NCBI RefSeq assembly: GCF_003046315.1
Contig: NZ_PZZP01000002.1
Location: 62,001-126,000 of the forward strand
Origin: Desmospora activa DSM 45169
Lineage (GTDB): Bacteria > Bacillota > Bacilli > Thermoactinomycetales > DSM-45169
Reading direction: 5' to 3'
DNA: 64,000 bases
In this document: piece after piece, positions 1-8,406 of the stretch
How positions within the stretch are numbered: the first letter of the stretch is position 1
How the letters are laid out: every line of letters begins with the position of its first letter
Notes under the pieces: generated by a model
Database searches by the model: none
Told to the model about the DNA's origin: nothing
What the model saw: the letters and a program-made list of their open reading frames with translations, nothing else
Program-made: the position numbers and the translations under genes

Positions 1-1
1 C

Positions 2-775
2 ATTTTTGGCATCAATGCGGGCGCTGCATTTTTTGTGGTGGTTGGAACCTCTTTTTTCGCCGTCAACTCACTACAAGCTTATACCTGGATCGCTTTTGCC
101 GGAGCAGCAGTCGCCGGTCTAGTCGTCGCCCTACTTGGGTCGAGCGGGAGAAGCGGCCTCACACCCATTAAACTCACACTGGCCGGTGCTGCCATCACCG
201 CCCTTTTCTCTACACTGACACAAGGGATTCTCGTGATGGATCAACGCACGATGGAAGAAGTATTGCTATGGTTATCCGGCTCCATCGTCGGCAGGAAAGT
301 GGAGACCCTCTGGACTGTCCTTCCCTTTTTGGTGGTAGCGTGGGGGTTGGCATTGGCCCTCTCCTCTTCCATCACCACGCTGGTCATGGGAGAAGATGTC
401 GCCCGCGGCTTAGGCCAGCGTACCGCATGGGTCAAAGGTGGTGCCGCCTTGTGTGTTGTTCTGTTGGCAGGTAGTGCCGTGGCAATTGCCGGACCGATCA
501 GTTTAGTCGGCCTTCTCATCCCCCATATTGCCCGTGCTCTGGTGGGTCATGATTACCGCTGGGTGATTCCCTATTGTTTTTGGTTGGGTGGAACATTTTT
601 ATTGCTGGCGGACATCGGTGCCCGTTATTTGATCATGCCGGGAAGTCCCCTGATGACATGGTTGGCGGGAACGGGCTCCACCATTTCCGTCGATGAGGTT
701 CCGGTGGGTGTGATCACCGCTCTCTTGGGGGTTCCATTCTTTATCACCATCGCCCGAAGGAGTTTATCCCATTGA
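2..775 (+). CDS. Iron-siderophore ABC transporter permease (FecCD family), 5' truncated
   Basis: This is the C-terminal part of a multi-spanning permease of the FecCD/BtuC family, which forms half of the membrane channel that imports ferric siderophores. The reading frame is open to the window edge, and the first visible residues (FGINAGAAFFVV) match the family core, so the true start lies upstream. Conserved C-terminal blocks are visible: GPISLVGLLIPHIARALVGHDYR, which contains the coupling helix for the ATPase, and the terminal EVPVGVITALLGVPFF. It overlaps the next permease gene (stop TGA inside the TTGA junction), so the two are translationally coupled. The substrate is inferred from the family and from the FhuF-type reductase in the same operon. 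Confidence 0.93.
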   Translation: MFGINAGAAFFVVVGTSFFAVNSLQAYTWIAFAGAAVAGLVVALLGSSGRSGLTPIKLTLAGAAITALFSTLTQGILVMDQRTMEEVLLWLSGSIVGRKVETLWTVLPFLVVAWGLALALSSSITTLVMGEDVARGLGQRTAWVKGGAALCVVLLAGSAVAIAGPISLVGLLIPHIARALVGHDYRWVIPYCFWLGGTFLLLADIGARYLIMPGSPLMTWLAGTGSTISVDEVPVGVITALLGVPFFITIARRSLSH

Positions 776-1812
776 AACATTCGATCACCATTCGCATCCC
801 ACCCACCGTCTCCTTTCTACTGGATCGGCGGGCGCCCTTGGTATGGATGGCTCTGTTGATTGCCAACATCGTGCTCTTCACCCTCAGTCTGGGAAGCGGA
901 GAAGTCAAAATTCCACCGTTGGATGTATGGTTGGCCCTGTTTGGTCAAGGTTCAAGCGCTGATCAGATGATTATCCATTCCTTGCGCCTACCCCGGTTGA
1001 TAACCGCTTGTCTCGTCGGGATCGCTATGGGAGTTGCCGGTGCTCTCTTTCAAGGAGTGATGCGCAATCCCTTGGCATCCCCGGATATCATCGGGGTTAG
1101 CGGAGGAGCATCGGTAGCGGCGGTCGCCTTTCTGGTATTTGGAGCAAACGCTGGCATCGCATGGCTGCCGATAGCCTCATTCGTCGGTGGGGCGGCAGCA
1201 GCCGCTTTGATATACGTCCTGGCCTGGAAAGACGGTGTATCCCCTCTCCGCCTGGTTTTAATCGGGATCGGTATTCAAACCGCCGCCCAAGGATTAACCA
1301 CCTTGCTCTTGATCTTGAGTCCGATTCATACCACCAGTCAAGCGATGGTATGGTTGACGGGGAGCGTCTACGCCAGCTCCTGGACCACTGTGCACAACCT
1401 GTTGCCGTGGCTGCTGATCGGTTTACCCATCGCCATTTTCTTAGTCGTCCCGCTTAATCTGCTGCAACTGGGGGATTCAATCGCCATCGGGCTAGGGGGA
1501 GCGGTACAGATCAACCGATTGGCCATTATCCTTACCGGGGTCGCGTTGGCAGCCGTCGCAGTGGCGATGGCGGGTCCCATTGGTTTTGTCGGATTGATGG
1601 CCCCTCATATTGCCCGCATGCTGACCGGTCCCGCTTTTGGCGGAGTGTTGCCGGCGGCGGCTCTCACCGGATCGTTGTTAGTCATAACAGCGGATTGGGT
1701 CGCCCGTGTCGCTTTCAGCCCCTTGGATTTGCCGGCGGGACTGTTTACAGCTGTATTAGGAGCGCCGTTTCTACTGTTTCTGCTGTTACGAAGCGATCGC
1801 CATTCCATCTGA
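772..1812 (+). CDS. Iron-siderophore ABC transporter permease (FecCD family)
   Basis: This is a full-length 346-residue FecCD permease with about eight to ten hydrophobic segments. It pairs with the preceding permease to form a heterodimeric channel. Typical blocks are present: GVAGALFQGVMRNPLASPDIIGV near residues 85-105, and GPIGFVGLMAPHIARML near residues 265-280, the ATPase-contact helix. The start is a TTG overlapping the upstream stop codon. A weak start of this kind is common in coupled transporter operons. An ATPase gene follows after 15 bases. No periplasmic-type binding lipoprotein is seen inside the window, but the operon continues to the left of the window. Confidence 0.93.
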   Translation: MKHSITIRIPPTVSFLLDRRAPLVWMALLIANIVLFTLSLGSGEVKIPPLDVWLALFGQGSSADQMIIHSLRLPRLITACLVGIAMGVAGALFQGVMRNPLASPDIIGVSGGASVAAVAFLVFGANAGIAWLPIASFVGGAAAAALIYVLAWKDGVSPLRLVLIGIGIQTAAQGLTTLLLILSPIHTTSQAMVWLTGSVYASSWTTVHNLLPWLLIGLPIAIFLVVPLNLLQLGDSIAIGLGGAVQINRLAIILTGVALAAVAVAMAGPIGFVGLMAPHIARMLTGPAFGGVLPAAALTGSLLVITADWVARVAFSPLDLPAGLFTAVLGAPFLLFLLLRSDRHSI

Positions 1813-1827
1813 ATGGGAGGAATTTCG

Positions 1828-2652
1828 ATGACAACCGGTTTACAAACACGTGACTTAACACTGGGATACAGCGGTGAACCCGTGATCCGGGAATTGAACC
1901 TATCCATTCCCAAAGGAAAGGTAACCGTATTCGTCGGCAGTAACGGCTGTGGGAAATCGACACTTCTGCGCTCCCTCGCCCGTCTGTTAAAGCCCTGGGA
2001 CGGAAGCGTCTGGTTAAACGGAAAAGATATCGCCCGCCAATCCACCAAAAAAACTGCTCGTGAGCTGGCTATCCTACCTCAAGGTCCCGTGGCACCGGAA
2101 GGGCTGACAGTCCTGCAACTGGTCAAACAAGGCCGCTATCCACACCAGAGCTGGTTACAGCAATGGAGTGCCGAGGATGAAAGCATGGTGCAGTGGGCCT
2201 TGGAAGTGACACAGATGACGTCCTATAGCGAACGAAGTGTTGACTCCCTCTCCGGTGGACAGCGGCAACGGGCATGGATCGCCATGACGTTGGCACAGGG
2301 GACGGATACACTGTTACTGGATGAACCCACCACCTATTTGGATTTAACCCACCAAATCGAAGTGCTGGACCTCTTGTTTACTCTTAACCGGGTGGAGAGG
2401 CGCACGGTCATTATGGTGCTCCATGACCTCAACCTAGCCGCCCGCTACGGGGATCACTTGGTGGCCGTCCGCCAGGGGCAAGTCTATGCCCAAGGAGCGC
2501 CGGAAAATATTCTCACTCCCGAGTTGGCACGAGAAGTGTTTGGATTGGAATGCCAGATTATCCCGGACCCGCTGTTTGGCACGCCGATGTTGGTACCACA
2601 GGGGCAAGGCCGTTTGTTGCCTCCCAACACATTAACAGGGACAGGTGATTGA
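1828..2652 (+). CDS. Iron-siderophore ABC transporter ATP-binding protein (FecE/FhuC type)
   Basis: This 274-residue ATPase energises the two FecCD permeases. Visible motifs are Walker [10 protein letters not shown] at about residues 37-45, signature LSGGQ at about 141-145, Walker B LLLDEP at about 162-167, and the switch histidine in VLHDLNLA. The frame is open from an ATG at 1813, but the GGGAGG ribosome binding site sits just after that codon and is well placed for the ATG at 1828, so the later start is chosen. It overlaps the next gene by one base, so all four genes here appear to be one operon. Confidence 0.93.
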   Translation: MTTGLQTRDLTLGYSGEPVIRELNLSIPKGKVTVFVGSNGCGKSTLLRSLARLLKPWDGSVWLNGKDIARQSTKKTARELAILPQGPVAPEGLTVLQLVKQGRYPHQSWLQQWSAEDESMVQWALEVTQMTSYSERSVDSLSGGQRQRAWIAMTLAQGTDTLLLDEPTTYLDLTHQIEVLDLLFTLNRVERRTVIMVLHDLNLAARYGDHLVAVRQGQVYAQGAPENILTPELAREVFGLECQIIPDPLFGTPMLVPQGQGRLLPPNTLTGTGD

Positions 2653-3452
2653 TGATGACATCCCTTCAACTGGATACCGCTTCATTGGAAAAACGTTTTG
2701 CCTGGTCTTTTGAAACGGAAGCCCCTTCTAACAACACCTTTGCTGCCTCCCTGTTAAATCCATCCGACCGCGACCGACTCCTGCGGATGTGGCAGGAACG
2801 GATTGGGACACAGGAGTGGAGCGTAGCCGCTTCGATGTTGTTTAAACGATATACCGCCCTCCTGATGCCGGGCTGGCTATTCGCTCTCAGCCGTCTCGAT
2901 CAGGCGATCACGGTCACACCGGAGCGCTGGGCGTTGCGTTTTGGGGAGGGATGGGATGTCTCTTTAGTCCTACCGACAGAACCAGCGGTAACCGTTCCCT
3001 CTTCCGCCGATGAGCGTCCGTTGTGGCGGCAACTGGCGGTTCGCGCCTTTTTCCACGATCATTTGGCACCGGTAATCCACGCCTTTTCCGACCACCTCTC
3101 CCCCTCCGTCTGCTGGGAGAGCGCTCGCCTCTACCTGTATCACTACTATGAAAGCTGGGAACGGGAAGCGGAATCGATACAAGTGCAAAAACAACTACAG
3201 GACGATCTTCACTTTCTCATTGATCGGAACAATCCCTGGATTGACGGCCGTACACCCAATCCGCTCTCCATCCCTTTCCGCTTGGTGAAGTTACCGGAGG
3301 AACCGGATCAATCAATGCGGGTCAGACGCACTTGTTGTCTCTATTATCGATTGCCTGACGCCATCTGCTGTACCACCTGTCCCCGGCGAAAACATGAGTG
3401 GCTCACCGATGGACAACCACTACCATCAAAGAAAGAAGCAGGCGGTAAGTAA
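2652..3452 (+). CDS. FhuF-type siderophore-iron reductase
   Basis: This 266-residue cytoplasmic protein carries the diagnostic C-terminal cysteine pattern of FhuF ferric-siderophore reductases: Cys-Cys-x10-Cys-x2-Cys at about residues 228-243 (RTCCLYYRLPDAICCTTCP). In FhuF this motif binds a 2Fe-2S cluster that reduces Fe(III) to release it from the siderophore. The rest of the chain is poorly conserved, as is usual for the family. It is the last gene of the transporter operon, and its ATG overlaps the upstream TGA by one base. The stepwise logic is import, then reductive release. A strong terminator follows. The family assignment is firm; the siderophore is unknown. Confidence 0.88.
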   Translation: MMTSLQLDTASLEKRFAWSFETEAPSNNTFAASLLNPSDRDRLLRMWQERIGTQEWSVAASMLFKRYTALLMPGWLFALSRLDQAITVTPERWALRFGEGWDVSLVLPTEPAVTVPSSADERPLWRQLAVRAFFHDHLAPVIHAFSDHLSPSVCWESARLYLYHYYESWEREAESIQVQKQLQDDLHFLIDRNNPWIDGRTPNPLSIPFRLVKLPEEPDQSMRVRRTCCLYYRLPDAICCTTCPRRKHEWLTDGQPLPSKKEAGGK

Positions 3453-3547
3453 CGGGGGACAGCTGACACTACCGCTATCCATCAAAGGTATATGGTTGCA
3501 CCGGAATTGCGTTTTTCTGCTGATGAACGAACGGCAGCATCAACATA

Positions 3548-3587
3548 ACAAACGCCCCATACCATAAAGGTACCGGGGCGTTTGTTT
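3548..3587 (+). terminator. Rho-independent terminator of the siderophore operon
   Basis: An 11-bp perfect stem (ACAAACGCCCC / GGGGCGTTTGT) closes a 16-base loop and runs into a short T tract. It lies about 95 bases after the fhuF-type stop codon. Confidence 0.85.
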
Positions 3588-3695
3588 ATCATTTTGTGGC
3601 TTATTTTGGATTTGACCTGAGATCAAAATTTCATTATACTTTTTTGAAACCTCCATCTTACAGCAACAATCATTACAATTAGGCACGAGACGAGG

Positions 3696-3723
3696 TTTAG
3701 TCCCTTACCATGCGTGATATAAT
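3696..3723 (+). promoter_or_regulatory. Probable extended -10 promoter for the IDEAL-domain gene
   Basis: TATAAT at 3718-3723 is preceded by TGA, giving an extended -10 element. The -35 region (TTTAGT) is weak. The predicted transcript would start about 60 bases before the ATG at 3790. No coding sequence was recognised in 3588-3789. Confidence 0.5.
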
Positions 3724-3789
3724 AATGGTAACCCCCTCTAACGTTAACCATGTTCCATTTAAGCCTCGATAAAAAAGGCGGTGTTGTAT

Positions 3790-4119
3790 ATGGAAACGTT
3801 GCTCTCCAAATTTCACGACGGGGATTGGGTGAAAGGGAAGACGATCAACGACGAACTGTTTCAAGGATATATCGAATCAATCAATCATTATCAAAATACA
3901 GCTAAAGTACGCATCATTCAGTCGGATAACCCTCACATCATCGGCAAACTGTCCATCAGCACCCTTGATCAGCTGAAGCACTACGAGGAGTCAGCCCTGA
4001 ACGAGGAAGGACACTTGCGCAACTTTATCGACTTAGCCCTTACCACCCATGATAAAGAATGGTTTATTGAACTAACCGATGCCTTAAAGGAGCAACAACA
4101 GCGTTTGCCCTCTAGCTGA
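3790..4119 (+). CDS. IDEAL-domain protein
   Basis: This is a small 109-residue protein ending in an IDEAL domain: FIDLALTTHDKEWFIELTDALKE, about residues 78-100. The domain is found in several short Bacillales proteins and in the regulator ComK-interacting group. The N-terminal half (DGDWVKGKTINDELFQGYIESIN and following) looks like a small beta-rich, KOW/SH3-like module. GTG and TTG codons precede in frame, but AAAGGCGG is correctly spaced only for the ATG at 3790. The gene is monocistronic, between a promoter and a terminator. The exact role is unknown; the IDEAL segment is usually a protein-interaction helix. Confidence 0.8.
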   Translation: METLLSKFHDGDWVKGKTINDELFQGYIESINHYQNTAKVRIIQSDNPHIIGKLSISTLDQLKHYEESALNEEGHLRNFIDLALTTHDKEWFIELTDALKEQQQRLPSS

Positions 4120-4312
4120 TCCGGAAAAATAGATGCAAAAACGGAGTAACTCCGATTGTAGATCGGTTCAATCCGTCTGCGGCTGATCGCCCATTTCCGC
4201 GATCAGCTTTTTTGTATTTACCGCCACCCTTCAACACGTTTGTGTGCCGATAAAGGGAGGCGATCCCGGCCTTCTCCAAAGCAGCGGAGATCCGTTTAAG
4301 AAAGAGAAAGGA
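4112..4312 (-). CDS. Doubtful small ORF or gene remnant
   Basis: A 66-codon frame begins at an ATG near 4312 and is preceded by an excellent GGAGGA ribosome binding site. The first residues (MTPSFLFLKRISAALEKAGIASLY) look like the amphipathic opening of a nucleotidyltransferase-like protein, but the rest has low complexity. The frame runs through the convergent terminator and into the end of the IDEAL gene. It may be a decayed 5' fragment of a longer gene. It is not recognised as a family member, and translation is uncertain. Confidence 0.22.
   Translation of the reverse strand, partial: SFLFLKRISAALEKAGIASLYRHTNVLKGGGKYKKADRGNGRSAADGLNRSTIGVTPFLHLFFRIS
4182..4213 (+). terminator. Rho-independent terminator after the IDEAL gene
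   Basis: A 9-bp perfect stem, GCTGATCGC / GCGATCAGC, is followed by a T6 tract. Confidence 0.85.
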
Positions 4313-4355
4313 CGGTGTCATCACATTCCTCCTACTTTTGGTTTATTCGCACCGC

Positions 4356-4937
4356 TCAAAGATCATTTAACATGCGCATTTCAAATAAGTAATCATATTG
4401 ATGCCAATCGCTTGTACCATACGTTCGTTCTCGAATGCCATTCGCTGACTGTACCCAGGAAAACGATGCTCTCTCTTTCAAAATTTCTTTGGCCTGGTCA
4501 AAACATGTGCAAACAGCAAGCAAACGAGCACACTCCTCCCACTCCCTCCCTTCTTCCGTTTCCCAAACAAGGCAGACCCGTTCTTCATCATCCTCATAAA
4601 TGCCAGAACTAAACTCCACCATTTTTTTCACGCCGTTGATATACACCGGTTCAAACCAATGCCCCCAAGTATCAGCAGAGCTTTTCATATAAACCGGTTC
4701 CGTTAATGTTGCTGCCCATTCAGCAAAGGAAACTCTTTCAACAGTGAATGGCCAGTCAGTGTAGCTATCGCGATGGACCATCCACTCCACCTCTTCTTCA
4801 ACTGCTTTTACATCCGTATATGAAAAATCTTCCCCATGAAAGCGCTCCTTTTCTACATAAGCAATCGCTTGTGTTTGATCTTTTGCGACCACCCACTCCC
4901 GGAAACCGTTTTTATGCTCAATCCGGAAATATTTCAT
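4356..4937 (-). CDS. Hypothetical protein, 193 residues
   Basis: This is a soluble acidic protein with no signal peptide or membrane segment. It begins MKYFRIEHKNGFREWVVAKDQ. It is rich in aromatic residues and glutamate, with an alternating pattern suggesting a mixed alpha/beta fold. Two cysteines sit close together (VCTCF, about residue 142). A GAGG-type ribosome binding site precedes the ATG, and ywbE ends only 25 bases upstream, so the two are likely co-transcribed. I do not recognise a family. Composition matches the neighbours, so there is no sign of recent transfer. Confidence 0.72.
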   Translation of the reverse strand: MKYFRIEHKNGFREWVVAKDQTQAIAYVEKERFHGEDFSYTDVKAVEEEVEWMVHRDSYTDWPFTVERVSFAEWAATLTEPVYMKSSADTWGHWFEPVYINGVKKMVEFSSGIYEDDEERVCLVWETEEGREWEECARLLAVCTCFDQAKEILKERASFSWVQSANGIRERTYGTSDWHQYDYLFEMRMLNDL

Positions 4938-4962
4938 TCCTCTTCACCTCTAGGGCATAACC

Positions 4963-5172
4963 TTACACTTCTTCCCCATCCACAATCGCCTGCACTCTTC
5001 CCACCTGTCCATCGATCAGGCGCACCTTAATTCCATGAGGATGAGTAGCGGAACGGGTCAAGATCTCCTTAACCACCCCACGCGTTCGCTTTCCCGTCCG
5101 TTGATCTTGTTTCAACACAATATCCACAGTCTGACCCGGCTGAATTTGAGACCGTTTTTTTCCGTCCATCAT
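4963..5172 (-). CDS. ywbE: YwbE family protein
   Basis: This is a small basic protein of about 69 residues with the whole YwbE (DUF2196) signature: RSQIQPGQTVDIVLKQDQRTGK, then TRGVVKEILTRSATHPHGIKVRL. The family is widespread in Firmicutes and its biochemical role is not established. The beta-rich pattern suggests a small RNA-binding-like barrel, which is inference. Three consecutive ATG codons follow a GAGGAGGA site; the second is the best spaced. It lies downstream of the ABC-F gene and a terminator-like hairpin, and upstream of an uncharacterised gene on the same strand. Confidence 0.88.
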   Translation of the reverse strand: MMDGKKRSQIQPGQTVDIVLKQDQRTGKRTRGVVKEILTRSATHPHGIKVRLIDGQVGRVQAIVDGEEV

Positions 5173-5191
5173 CATTCCTCCTCAAAAAATA

Positions 5192-5235
5192 CAAAAACGG
5201 ATGGAAGAGCGACATCATGCCGACACCCCCATCCG
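5192..5235 (-). terminator. Terminator of the ABC-F gene
   Basis: On the minus strand, CGGATGG and CCATCCG (5235-5229 and 5204-5198) form a 7-bp stem around a 24-base loop and are followed by TTTTTG. The gene ywbE begins just beyond, so some read-through is possible. Confidence 0.6.
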
Positions 5236-5241
5236 CATTCC

Positions 5242-6858
5242 TTAACCGTACATTTGCTTAATCTTTTCCTGTAATGCTTCATCTTCCAGATATTCATCAT
5301 AAGTCGTCATTTTATCTACCAGTCCTTGCGGCGTAACCTCCATCACGCGATTGGCCACCGATTGCACCATCTGGTGGTCATGGGAGGTAAACAGAATCGT
5401 GCCCGGGAATTCCTCCAACCCTTTATTGAGAGCGGTGATGGCCTCCATATCCAGATGGTTGGTGGGCTCATCCAGGATCAGCACATTGGCCCCGGACAAC
5501 ATCATCCGCGCCAACATACAGCGCACTTTTTCGCCCCCGGACAAAACATGGGCTTTTTTCATTACATCTTCACCGGAAAAGAGCATCCGCCCCAAAAAGC
5601 CGCGAATAAAGGTTTCCGTTTGATCCGTCGAGTACTGGCGCAACCAATCCACCAAGGTTAGATCCACACCGTCAAAGTAAGCGTTGTGGTCTTTAGGGAA
5701 ATAGGCGACAGAGGTAGTGATTCCCCAATGAACCTCCCCTGCCTCCTGTTCCTCTTCACCAGCTAAAACCTGAAACAGTGTCGTTTTCGCCAAGCCGTCA
5801 GGGCCGACAAACGCAACTTTATCTCCCTTGTTGATCATAAAGGAGAGGGTTTTTAGAACCGGGTCACCGTCCACCGCTTGCTGCAGCCCTTCCACCCGCA
5901 ACAGATCATTACCCGCTTCCCGCTCTGGCTGAAACTTGATAAAGGGATAGCGGCGGGAAGAGGGGCGAATATCCTCCAGCGTCAATTTCTCCAGTAACTT
6001 TTTACGGGAGGTAGCTTGCCGCGCTTTTGACTTATTGCTGCTGAAACGGGCGATAAAGGACTCCAGCTGCTTGCGCTGCTCTTCTACCTTCTTGTTTTTC
6101 TCTTTTGCCATCTGCTGTGCCAACTGGCTAGACTCATACCAGAAATCGTAGTTGCCCACATACAATTTGATCTCCCCAAAATCAATATCCGCCATATGGG
6201 TGCAGACAGTGTTGAGGAAATGACGATCGTGAGAAACCACGATCACTGTATTGTCAAAGTTGAGCAGGAAATCCTCCAACCAGCGAATCGCCTGGATGTC
6301 GAGGTGGTTGGTCGGTTCGTCCAGGAGCAGAATATCCGGCTGACCAAACAAGGCTTGGGCCAACAGCACCTTCACCTTGTCGTTGCCCTCCAGCTCCTTC
6401 ATTTTTTTATAGTGAAGCTCTTCCGAAATTCCCAACCCAGACAACAGCTGTGCCGCTTCCGCTTCGGCTTCCCAACCGTTCAGCTCGGCGAACTCCCCTT
6501 CCAGCTCAGCCGCCCGTACCCCGTCTTCATCGGAGAAGTCCGGTTTGGCGTACAGCGCATCCTTTTCCTTCATAATCTCATACAGGCGCCGGTGCCCCAT
6601 AATTACCGTCTCTAGCACCGGGTGTTCCTCATACTGAAAATGGTCTTGCTTTAACACCGCCAACCGCCGTCCGGAGGTAATGCTTACTTCCCCTTTGTTT
6701 GGCTCCACTTCCCCGGATAAAATCTTAAGAAAAGTGGACTTACCGGCCCCGTTGGCTCCAATCAACCCGTAGCAATTGCCCGGGGTAAATTTAATATTGA
6801 CGTCTTCAAACAGTTTGCGCCCGCCATAACGCAGGCCCACTCCTTGCACTTGGATCAT
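5242..6858 (-). CDS. ykpA: ABC-F family ATPase, YkpA/YbiT type
   Basis: This 538-residue protein has two ABC domains in tandem and no membrane region. ABC-F proteins act on the ribosome E site and modulate translation. Domain 1 has Walker A GANGAGKST at about 34-42 and Walker B LLLDEPTNHLD; the interdomain linker (KEKNKKVEEQRKQLESFIARFSSNKSKARQATSRKKLLEKL) is basic and helical; domain 2 has LSGGEKVRC and LILDEPTNHLD. The second Walker A reads GPDGLAKTT, with alanine where the last glycine is usual. The whole chain closely resembles Bacillus YkpA. A GGTGGAGG site precedes the ATG. Confidence 0.92.
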   Translation of the reverse strand: MIQVQGVGLRYGGRKLFEDVNIKFTPGNCYGLIGANGAGKSTFLKILSGEVEPNKGEVSITSGRRLAVLKQDHFQYEEHPVLETVIMGHRRLYEIMKEKDALYAKPDFSDEDGVRAAELEGEFAELNGWEAEAEAAQLLSGLGISEELHYKKMKELEGNDKVKVLLAQALFGQPDILLLDEPTNHLDIQAIRWLEDFLLNFDNTVIVVSHDRHFLNTVCTHMADIDFGEIKLYVGNYDFWYESSQLAQQMAKEKNKKVEEQRKQLESFIARFSSNKSKARQATSRKKLLEKLTLEDIRPSSRRYPFIKFQPEREAGNDLLRVEGLQQAVDGDPVLKTLSFMINKGDKVAFVGPDGLAKTTLFQVLAGEEEQEAGEVHWGITTSVAYFPKDHNAYFDGVDLTLVDWLRQYSTDQTETFIRGFLGRMLFSGEDVMKKAHVLSGGEKVRCMLARMMLSGANVLILDEPTNHLDMEAITALNKGLEEFPGTILFTSHDHQMVQSVANRVMEVTPQGLVDKMTTYDEYLEDEALQEKIKQMYG

Positions 6859-7077
6859 GAGATTCCGTCCTCCACCTTTAAAAAAACTCTTTTACTATTG
6901 TAACATGAAGACAAGCAAAAAGATCACCCGCTGGCAAGCGTAATATAAAATGTCCGCAGGAGCAAGATCATGGGGCCCAAACCCTATCAGCATCATCATT
7001 GAGCAGCATATTCACCAAAGGAGATTTTGTTCGATAAAGCGAATAGACTTAGGATGAGAGAGGAGGTTTGCACCTTT

Positions 7078-8001
7078 TTGATTTTGACGTCGGAATCGTG
7101 GGTAGAGGTGTTGGTGGGGGTGGGGCAGGACTTTCCGTGGTTGCGCTGGTTGGTGGTAACAACGTTTGTGGTCCTCTTTTTCATGTTTTTAATCGTCGCT
7201 TTTCGCGTCATTCGTGGAGATTGGATCCCTTTTTGGTTTCACCGCTCCGATGAAACGGGAATAGATCGCGTAAGGGGAAGCGGTCCTTTTCACATCGATC
7301 CGGCGGTGTTACGAAACTCCTCTTTGGAGGAGAGTGCCAGCGGGATGGAGCCGATCACCCGCTATATGGGGGAAAAAGATCGCCAAATTGACACTTTGAA
7401 GGAAATTCTCTCCGAATTGAAGCAAGATCAAAAAGCGGAAGCCGACCGCAACACCGACTTTATCGCCATGATGGAAATAGTGGCCGATGGCGTCTCAAGC
7501 ACCCTGACCCATGCATATATTAAACTTGAGAACTCTTTTTCCATCGATTATCCTTATATTATAGACAGTATTCAATCGGCTATGGCCAATGAGAAAGTGA
7601 AAAACCCCGGAGTAGGCGTATTTGTCCCCCATGCGGACGGACAATCACTGGTTCCGATCGCTTGGGTGGGTTTAACCAAATCCTTTGAAGATTATCGTCC
7701 GACGCCCACGGTCCACTCACCGGAAGGCTGGGTTTGGCTGTACGCCCACACCCGCGGCTGGAGCGACTTAACCAAGGAGCGTTTGCAGCAAAGTCCTCCC
7801 GAAACCCGCTCCATGATCGCCAGTCCGCTTGTCGCCAACGAGGAAAAATTGGGGGTGCTCGCCATCTACGCAGAGATGGAAAATGGTTTTTGTCATCCCA
7901 TGGATAGCCGTCATCTTGCATCCTTTGCTAAACTGCTCAGTTCGCTCGTCTATCTCGACCGATATGGTACGCGCGTTCCGAAAGGGGGCAAGAAACGGTG
8001 A
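7078..8001 (+). CDS. Membrane-anchored GAF-domain protein
   Basis: This protein of about 307 residues has one N-terminal membrane helix (WLRWLVVTTFVVLFFMFLIVAF) and a short coiled segment (MGEKDRQIDTLKEILSELKQDQKAEADRNTDF). Its C-terminal cytosolic domain has the GAF pattern: ETRSMIASPLVANEEKLGVLAIYAEMENGF. GAF domains sense small ligands or redox state, but no output domain is attached, so it may act through a partner. The frame is open from a TTG at 7027 and contains an ATG at 7054. The AGGAGG at 7061-7066 favours the TTG at 7078, which is chosen with moderate certainty. A small helical protein gene overlaps its end. Confidence 0.78.
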   Translation: MILTSESWVEVLVGVGQDFPWLRWLVVTTFVVLFFMFLIVAFRVIRGDWIPFWFHRSDETGIDRVRGSGPFHIDPAVLRNSSLEESASGMEPITRYMGEKDRQIDTLKEILSELKQDQKAEADRNTDFIAMMEIVADGVSSTLTHAYIKLENSFSIDYPYIIDSIQSAMANEKVKNPGVGVFVPHADGQSLVPIAWVGLTKSFEDYRPTPTVHSPEGWVWLYAHTRGWSDLTKERLQQSPPETRSMIASPLVANEEKLGVLAIYAEMENGFCHPMDSRHLASFAKLLSSLVYLDRYGTRVPKGGKKR

Positions 8002-8177
8002 AAAGGCAACCCAGCTTTCATCAACGGGTCAAAGAGATCCACCGTCGCTACCGCGCCGGTTTGATCAACCGGGAAGAATACTTAAAACAAGTAAAGGCAG
8101 GACGCTTTGACCAGGTCATGGAAGATATTGACCGCAAATACGAGAGATATTATAAAATGCTGGAGAAAAACGCGTAA
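7998..8177 (+). CDS. 59-residue helical (SHOCT-like) protein coupled to the GAF gene
   Basis: This short frame starts at GTG in a GTGA overlap with the stop codon of the GAF-domain gene, a classic translational-coupling arrangement. The product is basic and fully helical by eye: HRRYRAGLINREEYLKQV near the N terminus resembles the SHOCT motif (short helices with a Gly-Leu-Ile and Glu-Glu-Tyr core), followed by DRKYERYYKMLEKNA. It contains no membrane segment. Coupling suggests that it works in a fixed ratio with the GAF membrane protein, perhaps as its binding partner. That role is inference. Confidence 0.7.
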   Translation: MKRQPSFHQRVKEIHRRYRAGLINREEYLKQVKAGRFDQVMEDIDRKYERYYKMLEKNA

Positions 8178-8243
8178 GAAGCGGATGATTGCTTCGGTTA
8201 TACGCATCCAAACCAACTCTTCAGCAATCATTTTGAAACCATC

Positions 8244-8269
8244 CCTCCCCCGTCGGCAGGGAGTTTTTT
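8244..8269 (+). terminator. Probable terminator after the GAF/SHOCT pair
   Basis: A short GC stem (CTCCC / GGGAG) with a 9-base loop is followed by T6. It lies about 70 bases after the stop codon of the 59-residue gene. Confidence 0.6.
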
Positions 8270-8371
8270 ATGTTAACTTTTCTGTTGCTGATTTCGACCA
8301 AAATGATCGATCCTCTCTTTCATCTCGTCGATAAATCAATCACAGTGATTTACTTTTTTTCATCGGATAGG

Positions 8372-8400
8372 TTTACTATGTAATCCAGATAGCATAGAAT
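8372..8400 (+). promoter_or_regulatory. Candidate promoter of an antisense RNA
   Basis: TTTACT at 8372-8377 and TAGAAT at 8395-8400 are separated by exactly 17 bases. The predicted start near 8407 would produce a plus-strand RNA running under the 3' end of the convergent 50-codon gene. No plus-strand open frame follows that looks like a gene. Confidence 0.5.
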
Positions 8401-8406
8401 AGAGAC

